From Azorinus chamasolen (Eukaryota; Mollusca; Bivalvia; Cardiida; Solecurtidae): 64,000 nucleotides of DNA. A model generated the notes under the pieces. It worked only from the letters and a program-made list of their open reading frames with translations. It had not been told where the DNA came from and searched no databases. Below, in pieces: positions 33,483-43,555 of this stretch. The stretch is from the NCBI GenBank assembly GCA_963576725.1, contig OY755241.1, positions 76,928,701 through 76,992,700 of the forward strand, in the 5' to 3' direction. A program made the position numbers and the translations under genes. Numbering within the stretch: the stretch's first letter is position 1; each line of letters begins with the position of its first letter.

Positions 33483-33724
33483 TTCGAAATAAATTTATCA
33501 AATATTTCCGATAGAGGCTTGTTTTGGGACAATAACTTACCGTTTCTACAGAAATAAATGTCTTTTCTTCCCGACCGGCAAATAGATTTTGCGTTGATCT
33601 GCGTTTTATATCGGAAATTTCTGCCGGAACGGAACAGGGGTAGAATCAGCTGCCGCACCATGTAGTGTATTAATGTACTAGTTGCTATAAATAAACTATA
33701 GTCTTTTTCGATCAAGTGCCAGTG
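33483..33724 (-). repeat. Right terminal inverted repeat of the P transposon with promoter block
   Basis: The inverse of 17501-17740. Read inward on the minus strand it has TATAAAA (33610-33604), then TGTAGAAACG|GTAAGTT with donor GT at 33540-33539. It faces the PIF1 gene. An ATG-led peptide (MVRQ...RNGK) is open in both TIRs but starts before the TATA box, so it is probably not translated. Confidence 0.85.
33604..33610 (-). promoter_or_regulatory. TATA box in the right TIR (toward the helicase)
   Basis: TATAAAA on the minus strand, mirrored at 17610-17616 with identical 70-bp distance to the donor. Confidence 0.6.
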
Positions 33725-33732
33725 ACTTGGCC
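33725..33732 (+). repeat. Target-site duplication of the P transposon, right
   Basis: ACTTGGCC, identical to 17493-17500. Confidence 0.92.
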
Positions 33733-33770
33733 ATGTCAGATAATCTAGAATCATATCTATATTATTTCAA

Positions 33771-33880
33771 AAGCAAACAGAGCAGACCCTGATCAGATGG
33801 CTCCTACTGGAGCCATCTGATCAGGGTCTACTCTGTTTGCAAAGGTGTAGAAAGACATATTCATGGAGTAAAGTCTTAAG
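33771..33880. mobile_element. F2 MITE, right part
   Basis: Perfect palindrome CAGATGGCTCC/TACTGGAGCCATCTG with AACAGAGCAGACCCTGAT and TCTACTCTGTTTGC. Confidence 0.65.
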
Positions 33881-33899
33881 GTTGTGACTGTTCACTTAC

Positions 33900-33999
33900 C
33901 GCCTGATATTTAGGACATGTTTCTGTGTTGTTACAGTCATCAAAGTCTTCTTCTCTGTGACAGGAATAACACTGGAGATTACTTCTACTGGATCCACTT
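33900..33999 (-). CDS. Host gene exon: first half of the LU domain
   Basis: Acceptor GTTTTCAG, donor CAGGCG|GTAAGTG. In the frame that joins exon 16004-16241 in phase 0, it encodes NLQCYSCHREEDFDDCNNTE...CPKYQA, with the L-x-C-Y-x-C start typical of Ly6/uPAR domains. That frame needs phase 2 at its start, but exon 37046-37374 ends in phase 1. In the phase that exon offers, it would read EVDPVEVIS and then lose the LU pattern. A one-base slip near 33976 or an unseen exon would explain this. Confidence 0.75.
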
Positions 34000-34029
34000 C
34001 TGAAAACAGAATTCAAAGATCAACCCTAT

Positions 34030-34451
34030 CAGCCAGATGCCCAGATTGAATGTGTCACTTGCAAATGTTATTAACCAAAGGCCCAGATAAGATGTGTAAC
34101 TTATGTGTTATCAGCCAGAGGCCCCGATAAAAGATATAATTTAAAATTTAAATCAACCAAAGGCCCAGATAAGATGTGTAACTTGAAATGTTATCAACCA
34201 CAGATCCCAATTAAAAGTGTAACATATATGTTATCAACCAGAGACCCAGATAAAACCTAAATATGTAACTTGAAATATTATCAACCAGAGACACATAAAA
34301 TGTGTACCAGTAACTTGAGAGGTTATCAACCAGAGGTCCACATAAAAAGTGTAACATGAAATGTTATCAACCAGAGTCCTAGATAAGATATGTAACTTAA
34401 AATGTTATCAACCAGAGTCCCAGAGAAAAAGTGTAACTTAAAATGTTTTCA
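34030..34451 (-). repeat. Ten imperfect units of about 41 bp
   Basis: Units of AACCAGAG(G/T)CCCAGATAA followed by GTGTAACTTGAAATGTTATC, diverged from each other. It lies in the intron between host exons. Confidence 0.75.
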
Positions 34452-34627
34452 AGTATCACTCCTTTATTTCCCCATCAAACTAACAAATGCTTGTGAAATT
34501 GGTTCCTGGAGTCCATTGCATAAATAGGTCATAGTAGTTGAAATGATTTTGATAAACAATTTCTTTAAATCTTTACCCATGACTAATCATGTAAGAAATA
34601 ACAACATTGTACATGTCTATTGCATTA

Positions 34628-34826
34628 CAGTAAACCCTCTCTATAATGGAAACTAAATTGTGTTAATTAGTTGGAATTTAATGCAGGTGGCTGCTTAAAG
34701 CAAGGTGAAAGTAAAACAGAACGTTCCTAGGAGCGTTCTGTATTACTTTCACCTTGCTTTAAGCAGCCGCCTGCGTTTAACACAAAATATTTGATGTAAT
34801 TTAGTGGTCTCTATATCTCTATTTAT
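34628..34826. mobile_element. F3 MITE
   Basis: CAGTAAACCCTCTCTATAAT at the left, core GGTGGCTGCTTAAAGCAAGG, centre ACGTTCCTAGGAGCGT, right arm GTGGTCTCTATATCTC. The last CTG is not preserved. Confidence 0.7.
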
Positions 34827-35063
34827 ATAAATTACAAAACTTCCAGTGTTCATTTAAAATTCTAACACACCTCGCACACACATCTACATAAACAAAGAAG
34901 GGACGTATCTATGTTTGAATTCTCAATAAAACACCGCATGCGCTGTAACAGCTTAACGTGACGTAATATGGCTTCGAAAATTCGTACGACAAGAAACGTA
35001 GTGCCGTTGTGGCGGTGCAAATTATAGTTAAATTGAAGTGTTAGAATCGAATTAATAAATTTA

Positions 35064-35211
35064 TACCAGTGTTTTATCGTGCAATCGAACACGGGTAGTC
35101 GTTGAGATGCTTATAATTAAATCCCTCGGCCTATCGGCCTCGTGATTTAATTAATACGCATCTCAACTCCTACCAGTGTTCGATTGCACGATAAAACACT
35201 GGTATGAATTT
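35064..35211. repeat. Foldback element with about 70-bp arms
   Basis: CCAGTGTTTTATCGTGCAAT and its inverse bound the element. Inner arms GTTGAGATGC and ATTAAATC(C)CTCGGCC also pair. Long near-perfect palindrome with no coding potential. Confidence 0.75.
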
Positions 35212-35450
35212 ATTATTTCTTAAATATACAGTACTTCATACAAATTATCTTCAAACAACCCTTTATTGACATTATTCCATTATGAAGCAAATACAGCAGG
35301 CTCTAATCTAAAACATCCTAAAGGAGCTGTTTGATCTGGATCTTCTCTGTTTCAAAACCATTTATATGTGTCTCTATATGGTAAATGGTAAAGTAAAAAG
35401 TAAATAAAGAAATACATGGTTAAAGTAGGTAGAACTTTCTTCATCCTTCA

Positions 35451-35590
35451 ATAACCCATTCCCTCATGGGCTATTTTTAGATCCAACCTCTTTGAATAAA
35501 TCTACCGAAAAGGAGCATTAACTAGAGAAAAGGAAAGTTATAGAATTTTACAGTTCTGAAACCATTGTATAAATAGAGCATTTGCTCCTT
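35451..35590. mobile_element. F1 MITE, left half only
   Basis: AACCCATTCCCTCATGGGC to AATAGAGCATTTGCTCC, where the copy breaks. The following 35600-36150 has no feature I can name beyond G/T-rich stretches. Confidence 0.6.
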
Positions 35591-36215
35591 ATGGTTGTTC
35601 CAGGAAAAAATGCCTTGGAGGTAGCAATGCCGATGAATTAAAATTTTGTGGGTGGGGGATGATAAAGGGTTAAATTTTTGTTGGTGGGGGCTATTTTATT
35701 TCAATTGTAATTGTGTTGTATTGGGGGTTACTACATATTCCAATTAGAGGCGAAAGGGATTGGGGGGGTTGGGGTTTATTAAATACGGTAATTTGATCAG
35801 CATTCTGACAGATACTTTGGTCACAAGATGCTATGTTTGGTCGGTGAGGGTGTAAAATGAAGGAACAATGAAGTATCAAGCAGATTCACTTATACATTCA
35901 GGACCTACCAGATATTCGTTTGGTCTGCCAGAATTTTTTTAAAGACAAAGAAGGAAAGTAAAATAAAACAGTTGAGCAAGAAATGCCACACAAAAATAAA
36001 ACAGCCCAGTTAAAGCACAATACTAAACCCTTGTTTACACACAGTGGGTTACCCAGAGATTAGATCGGCGAACATTTTAAAGACATAGGGGCACTGATTT
36101 TGAAACCGTTTCATCGATATCTAATGAGACTGCCTGATAAAGATTAGTGGATTTTAATTTAATTTAAATCTAATGTTTTTATTGCATTTCTGACAAATGG
36201 TATCAGTTGACTCAC

Positions 36216-36296
36216 TGACAGAAAATTCTTCCATATCTTGCACACAGTCAAAATGTTGGTCCTGCTGAGGCTCCTGGAGTTTTGGAAATACTGGCA
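36216..36296 (-). CDS. Possible optional host exon (81 nt)
   Basis: Between TTATTGTAAAG and TCTGTCA|GTGAGT. In phase 1, the phase offered by exon 37046-37374, it encodes VPVFPKLQEPQQDQHFDC and VQDMEEFSV. The length is a multiple of three, so it could be skipped. The acceptor lacks a good pyrimidine tract. It does not repair the phase problem at 33999. Confidence 0.35.
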
Positions 36297-36928
36297 CTTT
36301 ACAATAAATAATTTTTGTCATCAAATTACATATAACAGAATAACAATATATGCTGTCAGTTATGATTTGCATGCAGAAATTATATTTAGTTGCCAATGCT
36401 ATATGCATAAAACAGCAGTCATATTTATAGTAAAACTTGTCAAAGTTTGAGAGGTAAAAAAAGCTAGAAAGTACTATTAAACTGGAAATTTCAGTTTTCT
36501 TGGTGGTAGGTGGCAAGTCAAATATAAATCTAGTGGTTGTTGGTATCGGACTTATTTTAATTCTCTAGTTTAGGAAGGGGGGGGCCAAACAAATTAAAAT
36601 TCTGTTGGTGGTATCCCTATTTTTGGCCAGCAATCCTAACCACCATCCCCCTCCCCGCCCTTAGGAGCAAAAACTCTATTTATCACAATGCTTTAAAAAA
36701 ATGACTTTTACAAAGGCGTATTTATGGAGGAAATGATTAAATTATCATCTGTTTCTGAGAGCCAATTATCAAGAACTTGTACTGTGTTTCAATTCTGTTA
36801 CCCCTGTACTCCATGAATATTGATGTACAAATTAAATAATATTAATTTGATTCATTTTTATAATGTTATATGAACACAGAAACGTTTGATAATGACAGGA
36901 ACAGAGGAGTCATATCTCTATCATTTCA

Positions 36929-37034
36929 AAAGCAAACAGAGCAGACCCAGATAAGATGGTTCCTCTACAGGAGTCATTTGATCTGGATCTACTCTGCAAA
37001 GGCATAGAAAGGCATATTTATGGTGTAAAGGGCT
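36929..37034. mobile_element. F2 MITE, right part
   Basis: GCAGACCCAGATAAGATGGT, TCCTCTACAGGAGTC and TATTTATGGTGTAAAGGG. Confidence 0.55.
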
Positions 37035-37045
37035 ACTTTATCTAC

Positions 37046-37374
37046 CTTCTTCAACATCATCACAAAGATCATCATGGAGTTTATCGGCCATGTAGAGGAT
37101 ATGGTTGACCATTGACCTTGTGGGCAGGATTGGATGGTCATATATACATTTCTTCAGGTCCTTGGTTGCTTTGCACATGGATTCCGTGTAATTATTGAAA
37201 ATTGGGTCGAGCAAAGATGAGGTTCTTGGAGGCCAGTCAGGGTCACAGTCATTAATGGCTCTCAGTTCAAACACCTGCATATGGCCGTAGATGTCTGTAT
37301 GCAGGTCAAGTAGTGACAATTGAGTACAGCCCAGAGTCAAGTTGCTTACGCATGCAATATGGTCATTCAGACCC
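37046..37374 (-). CDS. Host gene exon: helical Cys modules
   Basis: The longest host exon, 329 nt. Acceptor TTCATCACAG, donor GAAG|GTAGAT. One base at the start completes CAG from exon 42287-42552, then 109 codons are open. Peptide pieces: GLNDHIACVSNLTLGCTQLS, FELRAINDCDPDWPP, NNYTESMCKATKDLKKC and NHILYMADKLHDDLCDDVEE. Cys spacing and amphipathic stretches suggest disulfide-bonded helices; there is one N-glycosylation sequon (NYT) and another in NLT. Similar spacing recurs in exons 42287-42552 and 9504-9618. The family is not certain. Confidence 0.75.
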
Positions 37375-37527
37375 CTGTGATGAAGAAAAAAAATCATTTC
37401 ATAAAACACTGTACTCCATTAAGGTTAATGTTAGAAATGATGATACATGTAGCATGAGTTTTTAAATTAGATTCATTTTTAAAAATCAACTTTATGCCAA
37501 AGCACAAACTCAGATCAATCTGTATTA

Positions 37528-37650
37528 TTCCATAAGCAACCAGAGTAGATCCTGATCAGACGGCTCCTATAGGAGCCGTCTGATCTGGGTCTACTCTGTT
37601 TGCAATTGTTTGCATAGATATAGAAAGGTGTATTTATGTAGTAAATGGTT
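37528..37650. mobile_element. F2 MITE, right part
   Basis: Perfect palindrome CAGACGGCTCC/TATAGGAGCCGTCTG flanked by AGAGTAGATCCTGAT and TGGGTCTACTCTG. Confidence 0.7.
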
Positions 37651-37802
37651 CAGCCTTTCATCAACACGGACCACTTTGTGATACCTGGTGATGTAACTCT
37701 GCCTCTCGTCAGGATCCAAACAATTTGACATAACCCTTTCCTTGTTCCATGTTTATTCAAATTTTCAATACCAACTAATATTAATGGACACAATAATTAA
37801 AA

Positions 37803-37972
37803 TATATAAATATCACATCATATGGATAGCTACAGCACTATTGTAAACCCAAGGTTGGTAACGTCCACTGAGGATGTGATATATAAATATCACATCATAT
37901 GGATAGCTACAGCACTATTGTCAACCCAAGGTTGGTAACGTCCACTGAGGATGTGATATATATTTTATTATA
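37803..37972. repeat. 77-bp tandem duplication with inverted ends
   Basis: Two copies of TATCACATCATATGGATAGC ... CACTGAGGATGTGATATA with one difference (TAAACCC/TCAACCC). Each unit is bounded by ATATCACATC and GATGTGATAT, so a MITE duplication is possible. Confidence 0.75.
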
Positions 37973-37979
37973 CCAAACA

Positions 37980-38660
37980 GCACAATCAATCTTGTCAGCA
38001 AAAAGATTTATTCAATGACAAAAATAAACAGTTTGAAACAAAAGTTATACTCGGTACTTAAAAATCAGCTTCACATTACTATTCATTACATGTTATAAGT
38101 ATTGGCGAAGTCGTTTTCACTGTCCAATCCTGACAGATCCTACTCCAAAACAGTGGCATAACGCGACATTTCTCAAATATTTAAACAAAAACAATTGTCA
38201 AAATGACGTTTGTTGATCAAATTGCAAGCATCAGATGACTTCAGTTGAAGATGTCAAACGGATGACGTCACGCACACAATTTAATAAGCGCTCTCTGATC
38301 TAGATATTCCGTGCCTATGGTAGCGGGAGACAGTATTATTCCGACAGTAATTTTTTTCTCGCTGATTCTGACAGTATTTCTATGTCACAGTGGCCTATGG
38401 GAGATTAACATTGTAAATGAAACTGAAGTATTATAATGTATAATGACATATATGGAAAGTGGAACAGTGTAGCCATTTCCAAATATATGTCTATTGAAGT
38501 GTATAGGAGATTGGTTTTGTTTTTATTATTTTGCTTTTATGTTTCGTTCATTCATCAATTTTTTTTTTATCCTGAAACATAGTGAAACATACACAGACCA
38601 TTTGTCAATTAAACCAGATATTTTCTCCTTATGTTTACACTGTTTAGAACTGACAAGCCT
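37980..38660. other. Intronic stretch without recognised features
   Basis: Mixed sequence with a TGACGTCACGCAC motif at 38263-38275 (CRE-like). No repeat family or exon identified. Confidence 0.4.
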
Positions 38661-38673
38661 CTATGGGATAATC

Positions 38674-38906
38674 TTAACCTATTCCTTCATACTTTATAGT
38701 TCAAAGTCTATTTGTAGACCCAACCACTTTGAATAAATCTATCAAATAAGAACATTTACTTTTATAATTGTGTTGTTTTGTAACCATTGAGATAAATAGA
38801 GTATTTGCTCCAATGGAGCAAAATTGATGCTCTCTTTATCACAATGGTTTCAAAAAGTGACTTTCACAGAGGCATAGAAAGATGTATTTATGGAGGAAAG
38901 GGTTAA
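38674..38906. mobile_element. F1 MITE, complete
   Basis: TTAACCTATTCCTTCATAC...GGAGGAAAGGGTTAA; shares its right TTAA with the following F2. Confidence 0.75.
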
Positions 38907-39156
38907 CCTTTTCCCTGTTCTGTGCTTATTCCAAATTTCAATACCTACTGAATATTCATTAACAAAGTAGCTATAATGAATTATGGTAAGTGGAACATTG
39001 TAGCTATTTTTTTAAATGAAAGAAACAACTCTATCAAATTCCATTAGCAAATAGAGCAGACCCTGATCAGACGGCTTCTATAAGAGCCATCTGATCTGGG
39101 CCTTCTCTGGTTGCAGATGCATGAAAAGGTGTTTAATATATGAGAGAAAGGGTTAA
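38903..39156. mobile_element. F2 MITE, complete
   Basis: TTAACCTTTTCCCTGTTCTG...GAGAGAAAGGGTTAA, centre ACGGCTTCTATAAGAGCC. Confidence 0.75.
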
Positions 39157-39174
39157 CCTCATTGAAACACATCT

Positions 39175-39400
39175 TTGCAAGCAGAGAAGACTCAGATCAG
39201 GGTCCATGCTTACAAAGCTTTTTCGTTGAGTCTGGGTTTGTTCTCAAGCTTTTGGTTGGTCAGATTTGAGCCGAATAGGCTCAAATCTGACAATCAAAAA
39301 CTTGAGAACGAACTCAGACTCAACTAAAAAGTTTTATAAGCATGGATACTGACAGCTCATAAAGGAGCCGTTTGATAAGGGTCTGCTCTGTTCTGATTCT
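39175..39400. mobile_element. F2 core interrupted by foldback F5
   Basis: AGAAGACTCAGATCAGGGT is followed by the F5 foldback 39207-39347 (CCATGCTTACAAAGCTTTTT and its inverse, with TCAGATTTGAGCC/GGCTCAAATCTGA at the loop), then ACAGCTCATAAAGGAGCCGT. A second F5 is at 56057-56172. Confidence 0.65.
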
Positions 39401-39440
39401 GCAGTTTCTGCCATGTTCATTTGCCATTATAGATTTTCAG

Positions 39441-39690
39441 TGTTTAATGCTTTCCTACGAATAAACACATTTCCATGCATTTGCAAACAGAGTAGACCAA
39501 GATCAGATGGCTCCTATAGAAGCCACCTGATCCAGGTCTGTTCTGTTTGCTAATGGAATTTGAAAGATCTATTTCTTTATTTTCTAAAATAGTTACAATG
39601 TTTCAACCTTCCATATTTCATAAAAACTATTCTGTCCATGATTATTCAGTAGGTATTGAAATTTGGAATAAACACAGAACAGAAGAGTCA
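39441..39690. mobile_element. F2 MITE
   Basis: TTTAATGCTTTCCTACGAAT...GAACAGAAGAGTC with palindrome AGATGGCTCCTATAGAAGCC. The ends are eroded. Confidence 0.6.
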
Positions 39691-39826
39691 GCCCATTCCC
39701 TCATCGGCTATTTTTAAATCCAACCTCTTTGAATAAATCTACCAAAAAGGAGCATTAACTTAGGGGCAAATGCTCTAATTATCGTAATGGTTTTTCGTAA
39801 TGGAGAAAGGCAAATACAGTAAAACC

Positions 39827-40021
39827 TCTCTATAACGACCACTAAATTACATCAATTATTTTATGTTAAAGGCATGTGGCTGCTTAAAAGCAAGGTGAAA
39901 GTAAGACAGAATGCTCCTACAGGAGCATTCTGTTTTACTTTCACATTGCTTTAAACAACCACCTGCTCTAAATACCAACTAATTAACACAATTTAGTGGT
40001 CGTTATAGAGAGGTTTTACTG
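39827..40021. mobile_element. F3 pogo/mariner-like MITE, complete, TA-flanked
   Basis: CAGTAAAACCTCTCTATAAC and inverse, TA at both sides. Core palindrome AATGCTCCTACAGGAGCATT. It lies inside an F1 remnant (39688-39826, then GAGGGAAAGGGTTGG). Confidence 0.85.
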
Positions 40022-40146
40022 TATACGAGGGAAAGGGTTGGTTTAGGCATTAATCCTCTATCGCTTTACAATGTATGCAAGAAAAATTGCAGAGGTCCAG
40101 ATAAGATGCATCAATTAAAACATTTTCAAATATAATTTTGCCACCA

Positions 40147-40221
40147 AACCCTATGCTGTGACCACTCTTTAGAATCGTCTGGAAGAGACGATTCTAAAGA
40201 GCGGTCCAAACATAGGGTTTG
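40147..40221. repeat. Foldback F7
   Basis: AAACCCTATGCTGTGACCAC paired with the inverse; loop GAATCGTCTGGAAGAGACGATTC. Confidence 0.7.
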
Positions 40222-40235
40222 CTGGAAAAATGACG

Positions 40236-42086
40236 ACTTTTGAACTGGAGTATGCAGGTTTTTCTGTTGCTGGAGTATGCAGGTTTATCTGTTGCTGGAG
40301 TACGCAGGTTTATCTGTTGCCAGAGTACGCAGGTTTATCTGTCACTGGAGTACCCAGGTTTATCAGTTGCCAGAGTGCACAGGTTTATCTGTTGCTGGAG
40401 TATGCAGGTTTATCTGTTGCTGGAGTACCCAGGTTTATCTGTTGCCGGAGTACAGGGTTTATCTGTTGCTGGAATATGCAGGTTTATCTGTTGCCAGAGT
40501 GCACAGGTTTATCTGCTGCCAGAGTGCACAGGTTTATCTGTTGCCGGAGTACAGGGTTTATCTGTTGCCAGAGTGCACAGGTTTATCTGTTGCCAGAGTG
40601 TACAGGTTTATCTGTTGCTGGAGTATGCAGGTTTATCTGTTGCCAGAGTATGCAGGTTTATCTGTTGCCAGAGTATGCAGGTTTATCAGTTGCCAGAGTA
40701 CGCAGGTTTATCTGTTGCTGGAGTATGCAGGTTTATCTGTTGCCAGAGTATGCAGGTTTATCAGTTGCCAGAGTATGCAGGTTTATCTGTTGCCAGAGTA
40801 CACCGGTTTATCTGTTGCCAGAGTATGCAGGTTTATCTGTTGCCAGAGTATGTAGGTTTATCTGTTGCCAGAGTACGCAGGTTTATCTGTTGCCAGAGTA
40901 CACCGGTTTATCTGTTGCCAGAGTATGCAGGTTTATCTGTTGCCAGAGTATGCAGGTTTATCTGTTGCCGGAGTACAGGGTTTATCTGTTGCCAGAGTTT
41001 GCAGGTTTATCTGTTGCCAGAGTTTGCAGGTTTATCTGTTGCTGGAGTATGTAGGTTTATCTGTTGCTGGAGTACCCAGGTTTATCTGTTGCCGGAGTAC
41101 AGGGTTTATCTGTTGCCAGAGTATGCAGGTTTATCTGTTGCCAGAGTATGCAGGTTTATCTGTTGCTGGAGTACGCAGGTTAATCTGTTGCTGGAGTACA
41201 GGGTTTATCTGTTGCTGGAGTACGCAGGTTTATCTGTTGCCAGAGTACGCAGGTTTATCTGTTGCCAGAGTATGCAGGTTTATCTGTTGCTGCAGTATGC
41301 AGGTTTATCTGTTGCCAGAGTACGCAGGTTTATCTGTTGCCGAAGTACGCAGGTTTATCAGTTGCAGGAGTACGCAGGTTTATCTGTTGCAGGAGTACGC
41401 AGGTTTATCTGTTGCCAGAGTGCACAGGTTTATCTGTTGCTGGAGTATGCAGGTTTATCAGTTGCCAGAGTGCACAGGTTTATCTGTTGCCAGAGTACGC
41501 AGGTTTATCTGTTGCCAGAGTATGCAGGTTTATCTGTTGCTTGAGTATGCAGGTTTATCTGTTGCTGGAGTATGCAGGTTTATCAGTTGCCAGAGTGCAC
41601 AGGTTTATCTGTTGCCAGAGTACGCAGGTTTATCTGTTGCCAGAGTATGCAGGTTTATCTGTTGCTTGAGTATGCAGGTTTATCTGTTGCTGGAGTATGC
41701 AGGTTTATCTGTTGCCAGAGTATACAGGTTTATCTGTTGCCAGAGTATACAGGTTTATCTGTTGCTGGAGTATGCAGGTTTATCTGTTGCTGGAGTACGC
41801 AGGTTTATCTGTTACTGGAGCATGCAGGTTTATCTGTTGCCAGAGTACGCAGGTTTATCTGTTGCTAGAGTATGCAGGTTTATCAGTTGCCAGAGTGCAC
41901 AGGTTTATCTGTTGCCAGAGTACGCAGGTTTATCCATTGCCAGAGTATGCAGGTTTATCTGTTGCTAGAGTATGCAGGTTTATCTGTTGCTAGAGTACGC
42001 AGGTTTATCAGTTGCCAGAGTGCACAGGTTTATCTGTTGCCAGAGTATGCAGGTTTATCTGTTGCTGGAGTATGCAGGTTTATTTG
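40236..42086. repeat. 25-bp minisatellite, about 74 units
   Basis: Unit GTTTATCTGTTGCCAGAGTA + TGCAG, with common variants CTGGAG, TACGCAG and a 24-bp form ending TACAGG. Because 25 = 3x8+1, all three plus frames are open for long distances and produce VYLLPEYAGLSVARV-type peptides; these are artefacts. It is intronic in the host gene (between exons 42287-42552 and 37046-37374). Confidence 0.92.
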
Positions 42087-42179
42087 TAGCTCTGATAATG
42101 ACATTATCAATATGAATTAGTTTGTTTTTATAATAGTATATGAACTGAGGACATTTTGGCTCAGACGGAAACTGTTGAA

Positions 42180-42280
42180 TCAAACATAAGCAAACAGAGC
42201 AGACCTCATTGGAGCCATCTGATCTGAGTCTACTCTGTTTGCAAAGACATTAAAAGGTGTTTATATGATTGAAAAGGCTA
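42180..42280. mobile_element. F2 MITE, partial
   Basis: AACAGAGCAGACCTCATTGG, AGCCATCTGATCTGAGTC, TACTCTGTTTGCAAAG; half of the left palindrome arm is gone. Confidence 0.55.
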
Positions 42281-42286
42281 ACTTAC

Positions 42287-42552
42287 TGACAAGCTGCTGA
42301 TTCTTCTATGTTTTCACTATCAAATGTGCACTCCGTCCTGATTTGTACCCACGGTGTGCAGGCAGGCATTTCTCCATCATCATATTCTGTATCAGTTGTG
42401 CTAGTAACATCATCTGTGTCAGTTGTATTGGGTTCTAAAAAGTCCAGTTCAGATGGATCAAAAGGAACATTCCTTCCGTTTTCAGGTCATCAAGTTCAAA
42501 GCTGATGACATCAGTAAGGCAGCGAGATCTATATAATGCCCTGACAGCCATT
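42287..42552 (-). CDS. Host gene exon with an apparent 1-base frameshift
   Basis: Acceptor CTGCAAAG|AATGG (phase 2 from exon 43984-44083) and donor TGTCA|GTAAGT. The first part reads RMAVRALYRSRCLTDVISFE + LDDLK. The second part, one frame over, reads NGRNVPFDPSELDFLEP, a Thr/Asp linker (NTTDTDDVTSTTDTEYDD), then CTPWVQIRTECTF...EESAACQ, which joins the next exon in phase. The slip falls at CTGAAAACGG near 42480: one more A would restore the frame. Otherwise the first frame stops at TAG 14 codons on. Confidence 0.65.
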
Positions 42553-42633
42553 CTTTGCAGCTGCAAGAAACACGCTGAAAAAGACAAGATAAGGTATAAA
42601 CTCTTCACTTAATGTATCTGCTCTAAATCTGTT

Positions 42634-42865
42634 TTAACCCTTCACTTGCTTTTCACGTCAATATACTAACCTGTAAATAGTGAAGACCCAGACCTCATCA
42701 GGGTCTGCACCATTTACAAGTTGATTGTGCAACCAGTGCACTCCACAGCAGTGATTGCACAGCGAAATACTTGTATACAGTGAAGATATATGTAATTATA
42801 CATGTACACAGGGCATGGGTAAAGAAGGAGAAATGTATTTTAAAATTTAGCAAGAGAAGGGTTAA
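42634..42865 (+). mobile_element. F4 MITE, complete but with deleted palindrome
   Basis: TTAACCCTTCACTTGCTTTT...AGCAAGAGAAGGGTTAA. GAAGACCCAGACCTCATCAG shows that most of the central dyad has been lost. Confidence 0.75.
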
Positions 42866-43204
42866 ATATTCAAACAAAAGCACGTAGGCAAATAATGTAG
42901 TCCCAAATCAAGGGTACCACATTATCTCTATTATGCATCCCTAGGGGCTTTACAGTTTTGAAAAGGTGCTTATAATGGGGTTTATATGAACAAGAGAATA
43001 ATATACCATGGCAAAAATTGTAAAATCATATCTATATTGCTTCATAGCCAAAAATAGCACACCTTGAATATTCCACTCCTATAATTATGAGGGGTCTACT
43101 CTGTTTGCAAAGATATAAAACAAGAGGAAATTATTTACATCAGGTAAATACACAACTGACACAGGAATTTATGTCAGCTGAGATAAATAATCATTACTCA
43201 GAGG

Positions 43205-43425
43205 TTTAAAAAATTACCTCATAGGCTATTTATAGTCCAACCTCTTTGAATAAATGTACCAAAAAGGAGCATTTACTAGAGAAAACGAAACTTTTAAAAT
43301 TTTGAAACCATTGTGATAAATAGAGCATTTTCTCCTATGGAGCAAATGCTCTATTTATCACAATGGTTTCAGAAAGTGACTTTTACAGATGTGTCAAAAG
43401 GCGACAGTACATGGGTATGGGTTAA
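43205..43425. mobile_element. F1 MITE
   Basis: Left end eroded (AATTACCTCATAGGC), palindrome GCATTTTCTCCTATGGAGCA, right end GGGTATGGGTTAA. Confidence 0.7.
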
Positions 43426-43555
43426 AATGAGAATATGTTCCAAGTTCTATGTTCTAAGACTGATGCTGGGGTAACTTTATTTTTGAAATATGTTTTCCTT
43501 TGATATACTGAATTTCTCTGTTGGAAGTACCTGTTTTCCTTTGATCGATACTAGG

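Larger units (their letters stand above)
17501..33724. mobile_element. 16.2-kb P-superfamily transposon with transposase and PIF1-helicase genes
   Basis: It is bounded by CACTGGCACTTGATCGAAA at both ends (inverted, 19 of 19) and by a perfect 8-bp duplication. It encodes an intact P-type transposase on the plus strand (21191-25428) and a PIF1-like helicase with a large C-terminal region on the minus strand (27209-33298). The genes converge, and each end carries the same promoter-like block. Later insertions fill the introns: a hAT-like element, an F1, F2 and F4 set, an F3 and a HINE-A. It lies in the host intron that splits the LU domain; without it that intron would be about 1.4 kb. Perfect TSD and TIR suggest a young insertion. 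Canonical P elements are about 3 kb with one gene, so size and cargo are unusual. Confidence 0.9.

Noticed and set aside
40230..42120. Long plus-strand reading frames (up to 434 aa) rich in VYLLPEYAGLSVARV
   Set aside because: They are the three phases of a 25-bp minisatellite; no start context, splice sites or non-repetitive sequence.
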